Assembly (NCBI GenBank): GCA_949298795.1
Contig: CASFXV010000001.1
Span: forward strand, 116,963 to 180,962
Source of the DNA: an uncultured bacterium
GTDB taxonomy: Bacteria > Elusimicrobiota > Elusimicrobia > Elusimicrobiales > Elusimicrobiaceae
Reading direction: 5' to 3'
DNA length: 64,000 bases
The translations under genes were made by a program, and so were the position numbers. Positions 60,688 to 64,000 of the stretch are shown here, one piece after another; the stretch's first letter is position 1, and each line of letters begins with the position of its first letter. The notes below the pieces were generated by a model. That model was not told the origin of the DNA. It ran no database searches and was given only the letters and a program-made list of their open reading frames with translations.

Positions 60688-62418
60688 TTATTTATACATG
60701 GGATAGAAATAAATACCCATATACACCGGATTATCCACAAACCCTTTTACTCTGTCCCGCATGGCCCATAAGCCGGTGGGATGAACGGTATAAATCTGCA
60801 TGGCGTCTTCATACATTAAATTGTGAGCCTGTTTATACAGTTCCCGGCGTTTGGCGGGGTCCGTCTGCACGACGGCATTATCTATCAGCTTATCTATTTT
60901 GGGGTTGCTGTAGCCTTGCGCCATGGCGTAGCGGCCATTGCTGTGCAGGAAAGGAAAATAAAAATTATGAGCATCGGCATAATCGGCAATCCAACCGCGC
61001 GTCCACAACGGCATTTGGCGGTTGGCAGTCTTTTCCAAAAAAGCCGCCCAGGTAACGCCGCGCAAATCTATTTTAAATTTAGGGTTTATGCTTTCTACAT
61101 TACGTTTTAAAATTTCACTGGCAATTTGGCGCATATCCCCGCTGGTATTATAAGTCATAGTAAATTTAAAACCTTTTTCCCAGACTTGGCCGCCCCACGC
61201 CTTTTTAAAATATTCCCGGGCTTTATCCATATCAAAAGAATAGTGTTTAAAGCTGTCGTCATATTTTATTAAGCCTTTGGGGGCGGGGCCGATGGCTCTC
61301 TCCCCGCGGCCCTCCATAGATTCCTCTAAAAACGCGTCATAGTCAAAAGCATAAATAAAGGCTTTACGCAAATCTTTATCCTCAAAAAAATTGGAAGGAA
61401 TACCGTTCCCGTCTAATTTTCCCGATCCTACATCCGGATTGGCCTGCATATTGATATTAAGCGTAAAGAAAATAACCGGGTCCGTACGCAAGCGGGGCAA
61501 ATTATCATACACTACTACCCCCGGCCGCCCCTGCAATTGGGCAATGAATTTGGGGGAAATTTCCGCCACGTCCACATCGCCCGCTTCCAACATTAGGCGC
61601 ACGGTGCTGGTTTCATCCACCGTCATCATGTGGATATTTTTTAATTTGGCCGGGCCAGCCCAATAATCTTCGTGAGCGGCTAACTGCAGACGTCTGCCCG
61701 CAATATTCCAGCGCACCAGTTTAAAGGGACCGGTCCCGTTTGCGGCATTAAAAAATGGAGAAGACTCTTTGGCAAAATTATTAAATTTTTTCCAGGTCTC
61801 GGCCGTGCCGTCCCAAGCGCCATGCTCTACCGCCCATTTTTTATTCACTACATATCCCCAGCGGGCTAAAATGCTTAAGAAAGGGGCAAAGGGGCGCTTT
61901 AACGTAATAACCACATTATCCCCGTCCACACGCACCGCTTTGGCAGCCTCTTCAAACGTTACGGTATATTCCCCGTTGTCTGCACGGGTGGAAGACACCC
62001 CCAAAATAGGCTCCAAAAGCAAACTGGAAGGACCGCTGGACACATCGGACAACAAAAAGCGCAGCAAAGAATAGCGTACGTCTTCCGGGGTAAGAATTTC
62101 CCCATTATGAAATTTGACGCCTTTGCGAATGGGAAAAGTGTACGTCAGGCCGTCGGCGGATAAAAGACCGTTTTTCACGCTGGGAACTTCGGTGGACAGA
62201 GAAGGCTCTAATTCTGTCATAGAGGAACCTTTAAATTTTAACAAGGTATCATACATATTTAACATCATGCCCTGGGTTACTCCGTCATAAGAGTAAACCG
62301 GATCCATAGACTGCATATCTCCTTTATGAGCCACTAACAGTGCAGAGTTTTCCTCATTAGGGGCGCAGGCAGCCGCCAGCAAAACGGCACAAAATACAGA
62401 AAATAACCCTTTTTTCAT
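60688..62418 (-). CDS. Peptide ABC transporter substrate-binding lipoprotein (SBP_bac_5)
   Basis: A 576-residue lipoprotein: the signal ends LLAAAC (C18). The family 5 solute-binding domain is visible: MDPVYSYDGVTQGMMLNMYDTLLKF at the start, GLTYTFPIRKGVKFHNGEILTPEDVRYSL, and GTGPFKLVRWNIAGRRLQLAAHEDYW. Members capture oligopeptides, dipeptides or nickel for ABC import; no permease or ATPase gene is nearby. The gene overlaps the C39-like peptidase gene by 4 nt (ATGA), suggesting a joint peptide-use role. Confidence 0.93.
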   Translation of the reverse strand: MKKGLFSVFCAVLLAAACAPNEENSALLVAHKGDMQSMDPVYSYDGVTQGMMLNMYDTLLKFKGSSMTELEPSLSTEVPSVKNGLLSADGLTYTFPIRKGVKFHNGEILTPEDVRYSLLRFLLSDVSSGPSSLLLEPILGVSSTRADNGEYTVTFEEAAKAVRVDGDNVVITLKRPFAPFLSILARWGYVVNKKWAVEHGAWDGTAETWKKFNNFAKESSPFFNAANGTGPFKLVRWNIAGRRLQLAAHEDYWAGPAKLKNIHMMTVDETSTVRLMLEAGDVDVAEISPKFIAQLQGRPGVVVYDNLPRLRTDPVIFFTLNINMQANPDVGSGKLDGNGIPSNFFEDKDLRKAFIYAFDYDAFLEESMEGRGERAIGPAPKGLIKYDDSFKHYSFDMDKAREYFKKAWGGQVWEKGFKFTMTYNTSGDMRQIASEILKRNVESINPKFKIDLRGVTWAAFLEKTANRQMPLWTRGWIADYADAHNFYFPFLHSNGRYAMAQGYSNPKIDKLIDNAVVQTDPAKRRELYKQAHNLMYEDAMQIYTVHPTGLWAMRDRVKGFVDNPVYMGIYFYPMYK

Positions 62419-63362
62419 TTTTTCCTCACGATATAAGATACTCCCCTCTTATTTTTTAACCACACGCGGGCAAATTCCTGTGCGTCATAGGGGCGAATGA
62501 CTTTTCCGGCCGTTGTGGCTGCCGGATCCGCCGTCCAAATCGTTCCTTTTTCATACCCGGTAATTAATACCAAATGCCCCGGGGTGGCAGCAATAGCCGG
62601 GTGGGAAAGTTCTCCTTTTTTATACCCCACACTGGCCAGAACTAAACTGTTTTTATTGACAAATTCCGGCAATTCCCGTAAAGAGGCAAACCGCCGCACA
62701 AAACTTTCCATTCCATACAGCCCTGCACAGGCTGTATTAAAAATCCAATTCCCGTAAATACCCGCAAAAGGGTCAAAAACTTCTTTCATCACCCGCAGCA
62801 CATCGGTTTGGGCGCCAAAATAATTAAGCGCCATAGTAAGCGCGGCAGGGCTGCAAATGCGGCGGCGGTCTTTATGCTTCACGCATAATTGGGAAATAGG
62901 CTCCACCCGCGCGTTAAAACTCCCCTCCGCGGCGCCTTCCAGCGGGGCTGATTGAAAGGCGTTGGTTACGCTGGAAGCTAACAAAGTAACTTCCATATCC
63001 CCATATAAATTTAACCGATAGCGAAACGCCTCCGCCGCCGGCTCCAACACCAAGAAGTCCGTTTCCACATGCCCAAACGCATCCTGCTGCGCGGGAAAAC
63101 TGCTTTGAAAATCTTTGGAAAACAAACCCAGCTTATAGAAACGGCTCCATTTTTTGCCGCGGCGAACTTGCGCCTCCAATAACAAAAGCCCATCCGTATG
63201 TGTGCGGTAATTGACAGATAAAACAAGCGTGCTAAACGGAAAAGGCGGTGTTATTTCATCAGACAAAACAATCTTTACGCCATCCACCCATTTTACATCT
63301 TTGGTTTCTGACGCATTGTGCAGCAGATTAAAAACAGGAGAAAGCCCCTTGGTTACGCTCAT
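62415..63362 (-). CDS. C39-like peptidase
   Basis: A 315-residue protein with no signal peptide. The ATG at 63362 is used because a longer frame to 63431 runs into the tRNA-Pro gene. The C-terminal half resembles the C39 family peptidases seen in actinobacteria: C170 in RRRICSPAALTMALNYFG, GIYGNWIFNTACAGLYGMESFVRRFASL, H263 in GHLVLITGY and D279 in TADPA make up a papain-like triad. The first half (about 1-150) has beta strands and may be a recognition domain. It overlaps the peptide-binding lipoprotein gene, but the lack of a signal places it in the cytoplasm unless exported another way. Confidence 0.85.
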   Translation of the reverse strand: MSVTKGLSPVFNLLHNASETKDVKWVDGVKIVLSDEITPPFPFSTLVLSVNYRTHTDGLLLLEAQVRRGKKWSRFYKLGLFSKDFQSSFPAQQDAFGHVETDFLVLEPAAEAFRYRLNLYGDMEVTLLASSVTNAFQSAPLEGAAEGSFNARVEPISQLCVKHKDRRRICSPAALTMALNYFGAQTDVLRVMKEVFDPFAGIYGNWIFNTACAGLYGMESFVRRFASLRELPEFVNKNSLVLASVGYKKGELSHPAIAATPGHLVLITGYEKGTIWTADPAATTAGKVIRPYDAQEFARVWLKNKRGVSYIVRKK

Positions 63363-63381
63363 GCCTGCACCTAAAATAAAA

Positions 63382-63453
63382 TCGGGGCACCCGGGCTCGA
63401 ACCGGGAACCTCTCGGTCCCAAACCGAGCACTCTACCATTGAGCCATGCCCCG
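63382..63453 (-). tRNA. tRNA-Pro (anticodon TGG)
   Basis: Acceptor CGGGGCA/TGCCCCG, D-arm GCTC/GAGT, anticodon stem CTCGG/CCGAG with loop TTTGGGA, T-arm CCCGG-TTCGAGC-CCGGG, discriminator A, no CCA. The peptidase start codon lies 19 nt after its 3' end, without a terminator. Confidence 0.96.
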
Positions 63454-63465
63454 AAATCTGTCTAT

Positions 63466-63495
63466 ATCCTATCAGTTTTTAAACACGCTTGCCAA
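63466..63495 (-). promoter_or_regulatory. Promoter of tRNA-Pro
   Basis: Minus strand: TTGGCA (63495-63490), 18-nt spacer, TAGGAT (63471-63466). Confidence 0.6.
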
Positions 63496-63502
63496 GCATT
63501 GT

Positions 63503-63535
63503 TAAAAAAATGCTGACAAAAAATTTTGTCAGCAT
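63503..63535 (-). terminator. Terminator of tRNA-Gln
   Basis: Perfect 12-bp stem ATGCTGACAAAA/TTTTGTCAGCAT followed on the minus strand by TTTTTTT. Confidence 0.92.
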
Positions 63536-63551
63536 CTATATATACAAATGG

Positions 63552-63622
63552 TTCCGGGACTAGGACTCGAACCTAGAATTAATGCTCCAGAGGCATCCGT
63601 GTTACCATTACACCATCCCGGA
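63552..63622 (-). tRNA. tRNA-Gln (anticodon CTG)
   Basis: Acceptor TCCGGGA/TCCCGGA, anticodon stem GATGC/GCATT with loop CTCTGGA, T-arm CTAGG-TTCGAGT-CCTAG, discriminator A, no CCA. Reads CAG. Confidence 0.95.
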
Positions 63623-63633
63623 TTAACAAGTAT

Positions 63634-63663
63634 ATTTTAGCACATTTGCCCAAAAAGAGTAAA
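63634..63663 (-). promoter_or_regulatory. Promoter of tRNA-Gln
   Basis: Minus strand: TTTACT (63663-63658), 18-nt spacer, TAAAAT (63639-63634). Confidence 0.55.
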
Positions 63664-63710
63664 ATTTATTTGCCAAGTAAAGTTTTCCCCAAAGCCAAAT
63701 ATTAATTTGT

Positions 63711-63716
63711 TATAAT
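63711..63716 (+). promoter_or_regulatory. -10 box of tRNA-Met
   Basis: TATAAT 15 nt before the tRNA 5' end; no good -35 seen. Confidence 0.5.
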
Positions 63717-63731
63717 AGTTATATAAATTTA

Positions 63732-63805
63732 GCGCCTATAGCTCAATTGGTTAGAGCAACCGACTCATAATCGGTGGGTTCCAGGTTCAAGTCCTGGTGG
63801 GCGCA
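63732..63805 (+). tRNA. tRNA-Met (anticodon CAT), elongator
   Basis: Acceptor GCGCCTA/TGGGCGC, D-arm GCTC/GAGC, anticodon stem ACCGA/TCGGT with loop CTCATAA, T-arm CCAGG-TTCAAGT-CCTGG, discriminator A, no CCA. A CAT anticodon could also mark the isoleucine tRNA whose C34 is modified to lysidine; sequence alone does not settle this. Confidence 0.92.
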
Positions 63806-63820
63806 GTCTTTTCTGAAGAT

Positions 63821-63843
63821 AATGTAGTAAAAAATGTAGTAAA
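63821..63843 (+). repeat. Tandem 12-nt repeat after tRNA-Met
   Basis: AATGTAGTAAA occurs twice with 12-nt period (63821-63831 and 63833-63843), 16 nt after the tRNA. Confidence 0.7.
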
Positions 63844-63848
63844 TAAAA

Positions 63849-63882
63849 AAATCCTCGGGCAAAACCCGGGGATTTTTATTTT
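63849..63882 (+). terminator. Terminator after tRNA-Met
   Basis: AAATCCTCGGG-caaaa-CCCGGGGATTT stem (one G-T wobble) followed by TTATTTTT. Beyond it, to the window end, there is a 9-bp inverted repeat (ACCATTTTG/CAAAATGGT, 63922-63949) and no visible gene. Confidence 0.88.
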
Positions 63883-64000
63883 TGCTCTACATTAAACTTT
63901 TTGGTTTTTTGTAAGCGAAAAACCATTTTGTTAACCTTACCAAAATGGTAGGATATCAGCTAAAAATACACCCCCACCAAAATACCAAGCCGCCCGCGGC

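Noticed and set aside
63363..63431. Longer start of the C39-like peptidase
   Set aside because: It runs through tRNA-Pro on the same strand.

Overview
The window looks like one chromosome stretch of a Gram-negative, LPS-making bacterium of the Elusimicrobiota (Elusimicrobium-like, probably gut-associated). This is inferred from gene content and style, not from a marker-gene search. Supporting points are the DUF4912 + GH57 glycan-enzyme pair, a type IV prepilin-like gene, a Raetz pathway using LpxI, BamA/LptD/Tol-Pal envelope genes, GatB-dependent tRNA amidation, dense colinear operons, mid-range GC, and intrinsic terminators of the form AAAA-GC stem-TTTT. There are no phage, IS or CRISPR signatures. 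I count about 51 protein genes (one cut by the window start) and five tRNAs.

Layout. 1-5454 (minus): GT87-like membrane glycosyltransferase, znuA-znuC-znuB metal importer, nth, and a truncated GT9 heptosyltransferase. 5563-7705 (plus): EamA exporter and threonine synthase. 7779-10675: small membrane protein, then DUF4912 + GH57 branching enzyme. 10676-11100 is a gene-free, partly GC-rich gap. 11101-16413: secreted helical protein, prepilin-like protein and greA (minus), S1C protease, and a large membrane-anchored unknown. 16539-21693: an envelope run (exported small protein, YjbH-like barrel, HAMP-only protein, TolC, patatin, TPR lipoprotein). 21794-25122 (minus): two exported TldE/TldD-like proteins. 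25218-26625: tRNA-Thr, TerC, L28. 26700-34231: bamA-ompH-lpxD-lpxC-fabZ-lpxA-lpxI. 34398-50256: tpiA-deoC, a giant DnaA-like AAA+ protein, two lipoproteins, comM-dprA-topA-xer, ROK kinase, lptD, tdk. 50334-51173: RDD protein. 51492-54034 (minus): pal-cpoB-tolB. 54170-57186: gatB and a MurJ-like flippase, divergent. 57254-60382 (minus): three glycosyltransferases. 60533-63805: initiator tRNA, peptide-binding lipoprotein, C39-type peptidase, tRNA-Pro, tRNA-Gln, tRNA-Met.

How it fits together. Most of the window builds and maintains the outer membrane: lipid A (lpxC/D/A/I, fabZ), LPS export (lptD), barrel assembly (bamA, ompH-like), LPS or surface glycan assembly (GT9, GT87, GT4, GT2, flippase) and Tol-Pal. 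A DNA-processing block (comM, dprA, topA, xer) follows the most unusual gene, a 1108-residue protein with a DnaA-type ATPase, a roughly 700-residue disordered arm carrying four copies of a short basic motif, and an unfamiliar C-terminal domain instead of the DnaA DNA-binding domain.

Other leads are an exported TldD/TldE-like protease pair, an initiator tRNA with C33 and an altered anticodon stem, three genes with a -10 box 6-7 nt before the start codon and no Shine-Dalgarno (probably leaderless), and two divergent gene pairs sharing a palindromic -10 (ATTATAAT).
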